A stretch of DNA of 23,750 nucleotides from JACPLA01 sp035291905 (GCA_035291905.1 DATDRF010000083.1:1-23750), one strand, 5' to 3'. Shown: positions 1 through 8,364, counted from the first letter of the stretch. Notes: generated by a model from the letters alone, not told the origin. Program-made: numbers and translations.

Positions 1-142
1 TGATTCTGCTGTTCTCCGCGAACCCCTGCCTGCGTGCCGACCATTCCGCTATATTGAAATGGTGAATGAATCACTTCGGCAGGCAGGTCTGCGTCCTCCG
101 CGACTCTGCGTTGTAGTCTAGTATTGAAACTGACCCACTACC
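1..142. repeat. Truncated MITE-like intergenic repeat, 5' copy
   Basis: This is the right-hand part of the element seen again at 23610-23750; its left arm lies outside the window. Bases 88-120 match 23708-23740 with only two differences, and bases 3-24 resemble 23685-23707. The copy ends at 142 with a terminus that is the reverse complement of the left end of the other copy (GGTAGTG then TCA then TTT). The body consists of 9-bp units of the form CGCAGAG plus two bases, here on the opposite strand. No reading frame crosses it, so I infer a short non-autonomous mobile or structural intergenic repeat. Bases 25-87 are a separate insert, listed on its own. Confidence 0.7.
25..87. mobile_element. 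63-bp palindromic insert inside the 5' repeat copy
   Basis: Removing bases 25-87 joins GCGAACC (18-24) to TCTGCGTCC (88-96), which is exactly the uninterrupted sequence of the other copy at 23701-23716. The insert has perfect 9-bp terminal inverted repeats, CCTGCCTGC (25-33) and GCAGGCAGG (79-87). These extend a few pairs further past a bulge (CCGA at 37-40, TTCGG at 75-79). A smaller inner inverted repeat, CCATT (41-45) with AATGG (58-62), sits in the loop. No target duplication is needed to explain the junction. It codes for nothing recognisable and looks like a miniature hairpin element nested in another repeat. Confidence 0.6.
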
Positions 143-156
143 CAGAATCTTCTTAG

Positions 157-188
157 CTTTCACACACACCAAAAATTGCATATCTTTG
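157..188 (+). promoter_or_regulatory. Candidate Bacteroidota-type promoter for the CPXCG-mutS genes
   Basis: TATCTTTG at 181-188 fits the Bacteroidota -7 consensus TAnnTTTG, and TTTC at 157-160 stands 20 nt upstream where the -33 TTTG is expected. If used, the transcript would start at or next to the ATG at 192, giving a leaderless message. The -33 box is one base off and the stretch is AT-rich, so chance is possible. Confidence 0.3.
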
Positions 189-191
189 AGC

Positions 192-386
192 ATGAATCAG
201 GAAGAATCCTGCACATACCTCTGCAGCTACTGCGGCGAACTGAACGAAGTTTCAGTCGATCTGACAGCGGGAAGAAACCAGGTTTTTGTAGAAGATTGTT
301 ACGTCTGTTGCCGCCCCAACGTCCTAACGCTGAGGATCGACCCTTCAACTGATTCCATTGTGATTGAAGCGGAATTGGAAGGCTGA
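192..386 (+). CDS. CPXCG-motif cysteine-rich protein
   Basis: This is a 64-aa protein of the small Cys_rich_CPXG family, whose biochemical role is not established. Two cysteine pairs are visible: CSYCG (C11, C14), with serine where the family usually has proline, and DCYVCCRP (C36, C39, C40). Such pairs probably bind one metal ion, likely zinc. The length is normal for the family. I start at the ATG at 192; a TTG two codons upstream (186) is also possible, and neither has a clear Shine-Dalgarno sequence. The stop lies 11 nt before the mutS start, so the two genes are probably co-transcribed. Family assignment is good; function is unknown. Confidence 0.8.
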   Translation: MNQEESCTYLCSYCGELNEVSVDLTAGRNQVFVEDCYVCCRPNVLTLRIDPSTDSIVIEAELEG

Positions 387-397
387 TTGTTACCGCC

Positions 398-3010
398 ATG
401 TCAACACCACTGATGCGCCAATATCAGCAGGTCAAGGCGAAGTATCCCGGAACGATTCTTCTGTTCCGGATGGGAGACTTCTTTGAGACCTTTGAAGAAG
501 ACGCAAAGATCGCGTCAAAGGTCCTCGGTATTACGCTCACGCGGAGAGGAAACGGTGCTGCCGGCGAAGTTCCTCTTGCCGGATTTCCCCATCATGCACT
601 CGAATCGTATCTCCCCAAATTATTGAAAGCCGGCTACCGTGTGGCTGTGTGCGAGCAGCTCGAAGATCCGCGGTTTGCCAAGGGAATTGTCAAGAGAGAT
701 GTGATTGAGGTCGTCACGCCGGGTGTGGCGTTTTCCGACAAGGTCCTTGATCAGAGGCGCAATAATTATCTGGCAGCAATCGCACTCCCTACCGCCATCG
801 CAACCTCCCAGGACCTCGCAGGCCTCGCTTTTGTGGATGTCTCGACGGGCGAATTCTCAGCAGGAGAGGTTCCCCTGAGAATGCTTCCCGAACAGATCGC
901 CAATTTGCAGCCGGCTGAACTTCTCGTTCAGAAAAGAGATGCCGAGACGATTCAACGTCTGCTCAAGGATTCCTTTTCCGGCATAGTTTCGCGTCTCGAC
1001 GACTGGGTCTGCACGTTCGACTATGGCTACGAACTTCTCGTGAATCATTTCAAGACTCAGTCGCTGAAGGGTTTCGGACTGGAAGAGCTCAAAATGGCGG
1101 TTGTAGCGGCGGGAGCGGTGATGAATTATCTGCAGGAAATGCAGAAGGCGAATCTGCCGCACATTCGCAAGGTCGTTCCCTACGATGTGAGTGACCAGAT
1201 TGTCCTCGATGGGTGGACGAAGCGAAACCTCGAAATTGTCTCGACGATCCACGGCGCTCAGGAGGGAACCCTCTTTTCTATCATAGATCGGACAAAAACG
1301 CCCATGGGGGGAAGGCTGCTGAAACAATGGATCAATCGTCCGCTGAAGAAAGTGGAGCCGATAAAGGAGCGTCAAGGGGCGGTGGAGGAGTTCGTGCAGA
1401 ACGAGTCGATGCGAAGAGCCCTGACAGGTGAATTGGACGGCATCGGCGACTTGGAGCGGTTGATAGCGAAGATTGCCACGGGCCGAGCCAACCCGCGCGA
1501 ACTGAATTCTCTAAAGGAATTTCTCAAACAAATCCCGTCTGTCAAGACGGTGCTTGGTGAATGCCGTTCTCCGATGGTCCGATCGCTGAGAGCCAAGCTC
1601 GATCCGATGGAGGCGGTCGTTGGACTGATCGCATCTGCAATTGCGGACGATCCCCCGATGTCGCTTGCGGACGGCGGCGTGATAAGGAAGGGTCACAGCG
1701 CCGACCTTGACGAGCTGCGGACACTGGCCTTCAGCGGCAAGGACTGGATCGCGAAGCTGCAGGAGCAGGAACGGCAACGAACCGGCATCTCTTCGCTCAA
1801 GACCGGATACAACTCGGTTTTCGGGTACTACATCGAGGTCACCCACACCCATCGCGACAAGGTGCCGCAGAACTATATCCGGAAACAGACGCTCACGAAC
1901 GCAGAGCGGTACATTACCCCGGAACTGAAAGAATATGAAGAGAAGATTCTCCACGCTGAAGAGAGAATCGCTGCCCTTGAGGGCCGGCTCTTTGACGAGC
2001 TCAGGGCAGGCCTGACAACTCATGCGGGCGAGGTGCAGGAGAATGCGAGGACCATCGCCGCAATTGACTGTCTGGTGTCTCTGGCAGAGGTAGCCGCGGA
2101 TCATCAGTTCGTCCTGCCGATCGTCGATGAATCCCTCGAGATCCGGATCGAACAGGGACGTCACCCTGTCATCGAACGGCTGCTGCCTCCGGGCGACCAG
2201 TTTACTCCAAACGATACGTTGCTGAACGGTGAAAAGGAGCAGATCCTCATTATCACCGGGCCCAACATGAGCGGCAAGTCGAGTTATTTGCGCCAGGTTG
2301 GGCTTATCACCCTCCTCGCTCAGATAGGGAGCTTCGTTCCGGCAAAGTCGGCGAGGATCGGAATTGTGGACAAGATCTTCACACGGGTAGGAGCGAGCGA
2401 CAACATCGCGTCGGGGGAGAGCACATTTCTTGTTGAGATGCATGAGGCGGCTCACATCGTCAACACGGCAAGTTCCCGCAGCCTCATTCTGCTGGATGAA
2501 ATCGGGAGAGGGACAAGCACGTTCGACGGCATCAGCATAGCATGGGCCCTGACGGAGTACCTCCATGAACGAATCGGAGCGCGAACACTGTTTGCGACTC
2601 ACTATCATGAGCTCAATGAACTTGCTGAACACTACCCCCGGATTCGTAATTACAAGGTCGACGTGCGCGAATACGGTGATAAGGTCGTGTTTCTCCACAA
2701 GGTTGTCGCAGGGTTTGCCGACCATTCCTACGGTATTCAGGTTGCCCAGCTTGCCGGCCTTCCCGAGGAATTGACGGAAAAAGCGAAAAAGATCCTTGCC
2801 AGTCTGGAGTCTGCCGATCTGACCGTTCGGGGAGGAGGTAAGAGGTTGAAAGGGGAACAAGATGAGGTGCAGATGACATTGTTTGAAGTGAAAGACGACC
2901 GCCTTCGAAAGGAAATCAAGGAGATCGACATTGAGAAGCTCACTCCACTGGAGGCCTTGCAGAAACTCGCAGCACTGAAGAAGAGATTGGCGGACGATGA
3001 ACAAACTTAA
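398..3010 (+). CDS. mutS: DNA mismatch repair protein MutS
   Basis: MutS binds mispaired or looped bases and, as an ATP-driven clamp, recruits MutL to start strand-specific repair. The 870-aa length is typical (about 853 in E. coli). The N-terminal mismatch-recognition motif Phe-x-Glu is present as GDFFE (F28, E30). Connector, lever and clamp regions follow. The C-terminal ABC-type ATPase has Walker A GPNMSGKS at 621-628, the signature region around NIASGESTF, Walker B LILLDEIGRG with D700 and E701, and the TLFATHYHEL switch. A helix-turn-helix dimerisation tail (SYGIQVAQLAGLP) follows. The frame is intact and no key residue is missing. It sits 11 nt after the CPXCG gene and 21 nt before the DUF3109 gene, suggesting one operon. 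No mutL is in the window. Confidence 0.98.
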   Translation: MSTPLMRQYQQVKAKYPGTILLFRMGDFFETFEEDAKIASKVLGITLTRRGNGAAGEVPLAGFPHHALESYLPKLLKAGYRVAVCEQLEDPRFAKGIVKRDVIEVVTPGVAFSDKVLDQRRNNYLAAIALPTAIATSQDLAGLAFVDVSTGEFSAGEVPLRMLPEQIANLQPAELLVQKRDAETIQRLLKDSFSGIVSRLDDWVCTFDYGYELLVNHFKTQSLKGFGLEELKMAVVAAGAVMNYLQEMQKANLPHIRKVVPYDVSDQIVLDGWTKRNLEIVSTIHGAQEGTLFSIIDRTKTPMGGRLLKQWINRPLKKVEPIKERQGAVEEFVQNESMRRALTGELDGIGDLERLIAKIATGRANPRELNSLKEFLKQIPSVKTVLGECRSPMVRSLRAKLDPMEAVVGLIASAIADDPPMSLADGGVIRKGHSADLDELRTLAFSGKDWIAKLQEQERQRTGISSLKTGYNSVFGYYIEVTHTHRDKVPQNYIRKQTLTNAERYITPELKEYEEKILHAEERIAALEGRLFDELRAGLTTHAGEVQENARTIAAIDCLVSLAEVAADHQFVLPIVDESLEIRIEQGRHPVIERLLPPGDQFTPNDTLLNGEKEQILIITGPNMSGKSSYLRQVGLITLLAQIGSFVPAKSARIGIVDKIFTRVGASDNIASGESTFLVEMHEAAHIVNTASSRSLILLDEIGRGTSTFDGISIAWALTEYLHERIGARTLFATHYHELNELAEHYPRIRNYKVDVREYGDKVVFLHKVVAGFADHSYGIQVAQLAGLPEELTEKAKKILASLESADLTVRGGGKRLKGEQDEVQMTLFEVKDDRLRKEIKEIDIEKLTPLEALQKLAALKKRLADDEQT

Positions 3011-3031
3011 GGAAGGGGAATTATCCCATCT

Positions 3032-3661
3032 ATGAAGGTCCCAAAAGAGCAGTTTGTACTTCGCAAGCATCATCTCGCACACGTTCCCGAGCTTGGCGTT
3101 GAGAAAGGATTCTTGAACAAAAACTTCGCCCTGGGATGCTCCATGCAAAACTGCAACGCAAAGTGTTGCCGCGAGGGGGTGTGGCTCGATCCGACCGAGC
3201 AGAAGAAGATTCTGGATCACCAAGAGCTGATCCAACGGCATATGGAGCCCCATCAGGACAAGAATCCCGATTCATGGTTCGACAACTCGTACCAACAGGA
3301 CGCTGATTTCCCCTCGGGACAATGTTTGGGGACGCAAACGAGGTCCTATGGTTGCATATTTCTCGATAGCGTGGGGCGATGCACGCTTCAGAAAGCCGCA
3401 ACGGCAGAGGGGCTCCCAAAGTTCTTCCTCAAGCCCTTCTTCTGTGTCGCGTACCCTCTTGCGATTGAAGAGGGAGTCCTTGCGTTCGATGATGCCGATT
3501 TTGCGAATCGGCCGGAGTGTTGCAGCGTCGTCAAAGGAGGAGAACAATCGGTGTTCGATGTCTGCCTCGAAGAGCTTGAGTATGTCCTGGGGAAAGAGGG
3601 CGTCGAGGAATTAAGGCAGCACGAGAAAGATCCCCTCCCTAAACCTCCTCCGACTGTTTGA
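3032..3661 (+). CDS. DUF3109 family cysteine-rich protein
   Basis: This 209-aa protein matches the DUF3109 pattern, a soluble family of unknown function often grouped with putative Zn/Fe-binding YkgJ-type proteins. Cysteines are spread through the chain: C36, C41, C45 and C46 in GCSMQNCNAKCC, then C98, C108, C117, C138, C163, C164 and C178. That number and spacing suggests a metal or iron-sulfur site, but this is inference. There is no signal peptide or membrane segment. The ATG at 3032 is preceded by a purine-rich GGAAGGGG at 3011-3018, a rather long spacing. It follows mutS by 21 nt and is probably co-transcribed with it. A direct role in mismatch repair is not implied by the sequence. Confidence 0.8.
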   Translation: MKVPKEQFVLRKHHLAHVPELGVEKGFLNKNFALGCSMQNCNAKCCREGVWLDPTEQKKILDHQELIQRHMEPHQDKNPDSWFDNSYQQDADFPSGQCLGTQTRSYGCIFLDSVGRCTLQKAATAEGLPKFFLKPFFCVAYPLAIEEGVLAFDDADFANRPECCSVVKGGEQSVFDVCLEELEYVLGKEGVEELRQHEKDPLPKPPPTV

Positions 3662-3688
3662 TTCTCCGCTGAAAATTGAGTATCTTTC
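3657..3688 (+). promoter_or_regulatory. Candidate Bacteroidota-type promoter upstream of the SpoIIE phosphatase
   Basis: TTTG at 3657-3660, overlapping the DUF3109 stop, is followed after exactly 20 nt by TATCTTTC at 3681-3688. This agrees with the Bacteroidota pattern TTTG-N19-21-TAnnTTTG except at the last base. The implied leader before the TTG at 3803 is about 110 nt. A 7-bp hairpin (TCTTTCA 3683-3689, TGAAAGA 3694-3700) overlaps the -7 box. Nothing else is evident in the 141-nt gap. Confidence 0.35.
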
Positions 3689-3802
3689 AATTCTGAAAGA
3701 AATTGGGAGCTATTCAAACGCTAATCCACCTCCCGATCCGCGGGCTCCTCTTCGTTCGCGGCGAATTCGACAAAATCCCTTGACTAAAGGCATCCAGACA
3801 CA

Positions 3803-5035
3803 TTGAATCACCGCAGACTGTACAGAACCATCGAGAGCTTTGCCTCGGAGCACTTCAAGACCGAGAAAGACCTGCTGAAGCATGTCCTGAACGAAATCGT
3901 AAAAGACGAGAATATCGCCGTGAAGGGGGGAAGAATCTGGCAATTTGATTCTTCGACCCAATCTTATCGACTCATCCACCAGATCGGTCTTATCGAGCGG
4001 CTCGATCAGGGATACCGCATCCAGGTAGCGAATTACCCGATTTTCGTGCGATTGGGCGATCAGCGATCGTTGATAGCAATTGAAACCGACAGCTATCTCA
4101 TGAAGAAGGGAATCATTCGGTATTCTGCGACAGGTGTTGGCGAGAAAGTGCCCTACGCCGACACCCAGATTTACCAGTATGTTCTGGCCGTCAATTCGGA
4201 TACCATCGACAACGATCAGCTCCCCATGCTGAACATCATCAGCGTGGCGGTCTCATCGTTGCTCAGCCGAAAGCGCATTGAGCAGAAGGCCCGTCAGCTG
4301 GCAAAGGATATCGACAAGGCCCGTGAGATTCAGCAGAGTATTCTTCCAGAGCCGTCTCTGCGTTTTCACCATTATGACATTCATGGAATTTCCATTCCGG
4401 ACAGGATTGTCGGTGGGGATTTCTTCGATTACCTTTATGGGGACGAGGACAAGGATCGGCTTTCCATCATTGTCGGTGATGCGGCGAGCAAAGGTCTTCG
4501 GGCGGCCGCGCAGGCCCTGTATGTCGTGGGTGGAATCCGGATGGCGGTCTCCTATAATACCAAGATCACGACCCTCATGTCGAGGACGAATAAGCTTCTG
4601 AACCAGGCGTTTTCCGAAGAGCAATTCGTTTCATTGTTCTACACAGAGCTTTTTAACGACAAGAAGGGCCTGATTCTTTATGCCAACGCGGGACATAACA
4701 GCCCGATCCTCTATCATGCGAGGGAAGACAGAGTTGAAGTTCTGGAGCCGACCGGACAGATCCTCGGGCCGTTTCCGGAAGAGACATATAATGTTGAAAA
4801 TACCTATCTTTCGGTCGACGATGTCCTTGTGATTTACACTGACGGGATAAGCGAGGCGCATAACACGAATGGAGACCTCTATGGAGAACCGCGGCTCCAG
4901 AAGCTTATTCAGGAATACGCGCACAAGTCGGCACAGGAACTCTGTTCGATCGTTATGGAGGATGTACAGAAGTATTCCCGCGGGTCGGATGAGACTGATG
5001 ACCGAACGATGGTTGTCATTAAACGCATCAACTAA
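3803..5035 (+). CDS. GAF-like sensor/SpoIIE-type PP2C protein phosphatase
   Basis: This 410-aa cytosolic protein resembles RsbU/SpoIIE-class serine phosphatases, which dephosphorylate anti-sigma-factor antagonists in partner-switching pathways. Residues about 1-160 look like a GAF-type sensor fold. A signalling helix (about 160-190) follows and leads into EIQQSILPEPS, typical of the junction. The PP2C core has GGDFFDY (204-210, with D206), GDAASKG (D226), NAGHNSP, YTDGISEA (D347) and DDRTMVVIK near the C-terminus. These supply the acidic metal ligands of the family. The only upstream-compatible start is TTG at 3803, because a stop lies six codons before it and no ATG occurs until about residue 95. 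It is separated from the HerA-like gene by 27 nt. No STAS-domain antagonist or anti-sigma kinase is in the window, so the target is unknown. Confidence 0.9.
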   Translation: MNHRRLYRTIESFASEHFKTEKDLLKHVLNEIVKDENIAVKGGRIWQFDSSTQSYRLIHQIGLIERLDQGYRIQVANYPIFVRLGDQRSLIAIETDSYLMKKGIIRYSATGVGEKVPYADTQIYQYVLAVNSDTIDNDQLPMLNIISVAVSSLLSRKRIEQKARQLAKDIDKAREIQQSILPEPSLRFHHYDIHGISIPDRIVGGDFFDYLYGDEDKDRLSIIVGDAASKGLRAAAQALYVVGGIRMAVSYNTKITTLMSRTNKLLNQAFSEEQFVSLFYTELFNDKKGLILYANAGHNSPILYHAREDRVEVLEPTGQILGPFPEETYNVENTYLSVDDVLVIYTDGISEAHNTNGDLYGEPRLQKLIQEYAHKSAQELCSIVMEDVQKYSRGSDETDDRTMVVIKRIN

Positions 5036-5062
5036 TCTTGCAACACTCCTACCGGAGCTGCC

Positions 5063-6676
5063 ATGACTGAACAAAAGAAAATCGGAATTGTTACAGAAGT
5101 GAACAGCGGGGCACTGACGGTGCTGATAGACGATACCATCACCTCTCTCAAGAAGGAGATCGGCGGAAAAGTCTATTTCCTGGGCCAGCTCGGGAGTTAT
5201 GTGCTTATTCCCGTGGGAAAAGTGATTGTTGTGGCAATGGTCTCCGAAGTGAAAAAGCACGACCTCTCGATCGATGGCGAAATGAAGCAGAGGGTCGTTC
5301 TCACGGTAACGCTCGTAGGAACGGTGAAAGCAGGCCGGTACGAGCGTGGCGTCTCGATTCTCCCGCCGGTCGATTCACCCGTGTACTTTGCCGAGGAACA
5401 GGACCTCTCGGCTGTTTTCTCGATCTTCCAGAAGTTCGGATACTCGCTTGGACAGCTCTCAATGTTCGAAAAGGAGCGGGCCTTTCTCGATCCGAACAAG
5501 TTCTTCAGCAAGCATATCGCCGTTGTCGGTTCATCCGGCTCGGGGAAATCCTGCACCGTGGCCTCGATCCTTCAGAAAGTTGTTCCCCTCCCTGACACGA
5601 ATATCATCATCATCGACATCCACAACGAATATCATGCGGCTTTCGGCGCCGATGCAAATTACCTTCCTATCGCGGAGCTGGAACTCCCTTATTGGTTGAT
5701 GAACTTCGAGGAGCTCCAGGAAATGTTTGTCGATGACCGTGACGAGAACGCCGCCAGTCAGATCACGGTTCTGAAAGACCTTATCGTCGCATCGAAGAAG
5801 GGAAAAAATCCCGATCTTGCCGATTATGTGACAATCGATACCCCTGCCTTTTTTGAAATTGCAGAGATCCGGGCCCGCATGCAGTTCCTCGATACGGAGA
5901 AAGTGACGGGATTGGGAATGGGCGGCTCAGCCAAGGAAGGTCCATTCTACGGAAAGTTTACGAGGTTTCTCGTCAGGCTCGACAGCAAGCTGAACGATGT
6001 GCGGTATTCGTTCATGTTCAAGCCGAAGACATTCATTCACACGTCAAACCTGAGCGATTTTCTCCAGAAGATCTTCGGGCCGGGCGGAAGCGCCAAAGCA
6101 ACCATCATGGATATGAGCGGTGTCCCGTTTGATATCGTCAACACCGTCGTCTCGCTTCTTGCCCGTGTCACGTTTGACTTCAATTTCTGGAATCCGCATC
6201 GGCGCGATTTTCCGGTCCTCCTCGTATTTGAAGAGGCTCATAACTATCTCCCGGCGACAGGAGAATCGACGAAAGCGGCCCGGCGCACGGTTGAACGGAT
6301 TGCGAAAGAAGGTCGAAAGTACGGAGTCAGCTGCATGATCGTCAGCCAGCGGCCGGCGGAGGTCTCCGAAACGATTCTCTCTCAGTGCAGCAACTATGTG
6401 GTCCTCCGGCTTACCAACCCGATTGACCAGGGCTACGTGCGGAAACTTGTCCCCGACACGTTTGTCGGGCTGGTCGATGTACTCCCCTCGCTGCGGCAGG
6501 GCGAGGCGCTGGTGGTCGGTGATGCTCTCCCAATGCCCTTGCGCGTTCAGATAGATTATCCCAACCCCGAGCCCGAGAGCGGAGACATCAAGTTCTTCGA
6601 CAAATGGAAGCAAAGCGAGGCGAAGACCTACATCCAGGATGTCGTCAACAGGTGGTGGAAGCAGGAAAGAAAATAG
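5063..6676 (+). CDS. HerA-like (DUF87) hexameric DNA-translocase ATPase
   Basis: This 537-aa protein has the HerA/FtsK-type layout. An N-terminal HAS-barrel-like beta-rich segment (about 1-100) is followed by a P-loop ATPase with Walker A GSSGSGKS (156-163) and Walker B VFEEAH (388-393, with E390 and E391). The sensor/arginine-finger region includes SQRPAEVSETILSQCSN. HerA proteins form hexameric rings that pump DNA, usually with the NurA nuclease in archaeal end resection, or with SIR2- or DUF4297-type partners in bacterial anti-phage defence. No such partner is adjacent here; the neighbours are a SpoIIE phosphatase and msrP. The ATG at 5063 has GGAG at 5054-5057. The family is clear, but whether this one repairs DNA or does something else is not shown. 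Confidence 0.85.
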   Translation: MTEQKKIGIVTEVNSGALTVLIDDTITSLKKEIGGKVYFLGQLGSYVLIPVGKVIVVAMVSEVKKHDLSIDGEMKQRVVLTVTLVGTVKAGRYERGVSILPPVDSPVYFAEEQDLSAVFSIFQKFGYSLGQLSMFEKERAFLDPNKFFSKHIAVVGSSGSGKSCTVASILQKVVPLPDTNIIIIDIHNEYHAAFGADANYLPIAELELPYWLMNFEELQEMFVDDRDENAASQITVLKDLIVASKKGKNPDLADYVTIDTPAFFEIAEIRARMQFLDTEKVTGLGMGGSAKEGPFYGKFTRFLVRLDSKLNDVRYSFMFKPKTFIHTSNLSDFLQKIFGPGGSAKATIMDMSGVPFDIVNTVVSLLARVTFDFNFWNPHRRDFPVLLVFEEAHNYLPATGESTKAARRTVERIAKEGRKYGVSCMIVSQRPAEVSETILSQCSNYVVLRLTNPIDQGYVRKLVPDTFVGLVDVLPSLRQGEALVVGDALPMPLRVQIDYPNPEPESGDIKFFDKWKQSEAKTYIQDVVNRWWKQERK

Positions 6677-6754
6677 AGGTCCGTCGAAGAATCAGGGAAC
6701 ACTCCGCCTGACAATTTCGTTTCAGGATTTATCTTCCATTACGCCGAGGCCGCC

Positions 6755-7711
6755 ATGCTTCTGAAACGACAAGAGGACATCAGGTCCTCTGAAATCACCC
6801 CCGAATCGCTGTACAAAAATCGGCGCCGGTTTCTCAAGACCGCAGGAATCGCGGCGGCAGGTTTTGCATCTGTTTCCGCTTTCGGCCTGATCGGTGCCGG
6901 GGAATTACCTCAGAACCCGCAATGGAAGCGCCCGCCTGCCGGTCCACTCAACACGGATGAAGACCTTACACCCTTCAAGGACGTCACCACCTATAATAAT
7001 TTCTACGAGTTTGGTACAGACAAAGATGACCCGTCCAAGAACGCCGGCAATTTCAGGGTGAAGCCGTGGAAGGTTGCGATCGAAGGGGAGGTCAGGAAAC
7101 CGGCCTCGTACAATCTTGAGGATCTCGTCAAGCCGTACAAACTGGAGGATCGGGTCTATCGCCACCGCTGCGTGGAAGGATGGTCGATGGTAATTCCGTG
7201 GCTCGGTTTCCCCATCGCCGATCTGATCAAGAAGGTTCAGCCAACCTCAAAGGCGAAGTTCGTCGAATTCACAACACTCCACGATCCGGTCCAGATGCCC
7301 GGGCAGAAGAGGCCGGTCCTCGACTGGCCGTACGTCGAGGCGCTTCGCATGGACGAAGCTATGCATCCCCTTGCAATCCTCGTGACGGGACTGTACGGAA
7401 GCGAGCTCCCGAATCAAAACGGCGCCCCTCTCAGGACCGTCATACCGTGGAAATACGGATTCAAAGGCTGCAAATCGATTGTGAAAATCCGTTTTGTCGA
7501 GAAGGAACCAAAGACAACCTGGAATATTTCCGCTCCGTACGAATACGGCTTCTATTCCAATGTGAATCCCGACGTTGACCATCCGCGCTGGAGTCAGAAA
7601 TTCGAACGCCGCATCGGCGAGTTCCGCAAACGCCGGACTCTCATGTTCAACGGCTACGGCGATCAGGTCGCATCTCTCTACAGCGGTATGGATTTGAAGA
7701 AATACTTTTAG
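6755..7711 (+). CDS. msrP: Protein-methionine-sulfoxide reductase catalytic subunit MsrP
   Basis: MsrP is a periplasmic molybdopterin enzyme that repairs oxidised methionines in envelope proteins, receiving electrons from the membrane protein MsrQ. The 318-aa precursor starts with a Tat signal: NRRRFLK near residue 23, followed by an alanine/glycine-rich hydrophobic stretch. The molybdenum-ligand cysteine is C139 in HRCVEGWSMVIPW, matching the E. coli YedY motif. Other family signatures (LYGSELPNQNGAPLR, PWKYGFKGCKSIV) are present, and the length is normal. The gene is followed 7 nt later by msrQ, the standard partner order. A weak promoter-like CTGACA-N16-TATCTT (6708-6735) lies in the 78-nt upstream gap, but I do not rely on it. 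Its cofactor pathway is represented by the MoaC-MogA fusion at 18816. Confidence 0.95.
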   Translation: MLLKRQEDIRSSEITPESLYKNRRRFLKTAGIAAAGFASVSAFGLIGAGELPQNPQWKRPPAGPLNTDEDLTPFKDVTTYNNFYEFGTDKDDPSKNAGNFRVKPWKVAIEGEVRKPASYNLEDLVKPYKLEDRVYRHRCVEGWSMVIPWLGFPIADLIKKVQPTSKAKFVEFTTLHDPVQMPGQKRPVLDWPYVEALRMDEAMHPLAILVTGLYGSELPNQNGAPLRTVIPWKYGFKGCKSIVKIRFVEKEPKTTWNISAPYEYGFYSNVNPDVDHPRWSQKFERRIGEFRKRRTLMFNGYGDQVASLYSGMDLKKYF

Positions 7712-7717
7712 GGGGCG
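7711..7717 (+). promoter_or_regulatory. Ribosome-binding site that supports the msrQ GTG start
   Basis: The purine run GGGGGCG lies immediately before GTG at 7719 and right after the msrP stop codon. Together with the strong family match of the first residues, it supports GTG rather than a later ATG as the msrQ start. The spacing is very short, so the true pairing may use AGGGGG starting in the msrP stop codon. Confidence 0.4.
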
Positions 7718-7718
7718 A

Positions 7719-8354
7719 GTGACCCAAACAGAGTGGATTCGCCGCATTTGGAAGCCTTTGGCGTTTGTCCTCGCCCTTCTTCCGTTTCTGCTTCTTGCCT
7801 ACCAGTGGTATACAGATCAGTTGAGCGCCAACCCTATTGATGACATCACGGACACGACGGGGACATGGACCCTCCGATTCCTGATGATCACGCTGGCGAT
7901 CACTCCTCTAAGGAAGATCACCGGCTGGAATTGGCTGCTCAAGTTCCGGCGCATGGTCGGTCTTTTCGCCTTCTCCTCGGTCTTCCTCCATTTCATCACC
8001 TATGTCTATCTCGACCAGTTCTTCCTCTGGGAGGAGATCGTCGCCGATGTGCAGAAGAGGCCTTTCATCACTGTCGGCTTCACCAGTTTCCTTCTGATGG
8101 TTCCTCTTGCGCTCACATCCAACGACCGCATCACAAAATGGATGGGAGGAAAGCGCTGGCAAAGGCTCCATCGGCTGATCTATTTCATAGCGTTAGGAGG
8201 AGTGATCCACTATTTATGGCTGGTCAAAGCTGATACACAACGTCCCCTCACGTACGGTGCGATTCTTCTCATCCTTTTAGGGTCGCGAGCCTGGTTTGCG
8301 CTGAGACCCCGCCTGAAAATCCGGAGCGAGTCCGCCGGTCCTCAGCCTGAATGA
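7719..8354 (+). CDS. msrQ: Heme-binding membrane subunit MsrQ
   Basis: MsrQ is the inner-membrane b-type cytochrome that passes electrons from the quinone pool or flavin to MsrP. This 211-aa protein has about six hydrophobic segments (roughly 11-30, 50-64, 80-98, 116-134, 150-168 and 177-192), the ferric-reductase-like fold. Histidines at 91 (LHFITY), 151 (HRLIYF) and 164 (GVIHYLW) occupy the positions expected for heme ligands in the YedZ/MsrQ family. Translation starts at GTG 7719, only 7 nt after msrP, so the two are surely co-expressed. The short charged C-terminal tail is unremarkable. The family match and the genomic pairing reinforce each other. Confidence 0.93.
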   Translation: MTQTEWIRRIWKPLAFVLALLPFLLLAYQWYTDQLSANPIDDITDTTGTWTLRFLMITLAITPLRKITGWNWLLKFRRMVGLFAFSSVFLHFITYVYLDQFFLWEEIVADVQKRPFITVGFTSFLLMVPLALTSNDRITKWMGGKRWQRLHRLIYFIALGGVIHYLWLVKADTQRPLTYGAILLILLGSRAWFALRPRLKIRSESAGPQPE

Positions 8355-8364
8355 CTCTGTCGCC

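Noticed and set aside
1511..3253. A 580-codon open frame on the minus strand across mutS
   Set aside because: It lies almost wholly antisense to an intact mutS, has no recognisable domain and arises from the codon bias of the real gene.
3683..3700. Hairpin TCTTTCA/TGAAAGA as a terminator after the DUF3109 gene
   Set aside because: The stem is short and AT-rich and no T-run follows; it overlaps a better promoter candidate.
5063..6676. HerA as part of an anti-phage defence island
   Set aside because: No nuclease, SIR2, DUF4297 or other defence gene is adjacent, and the surroundings are housekeeping genes.
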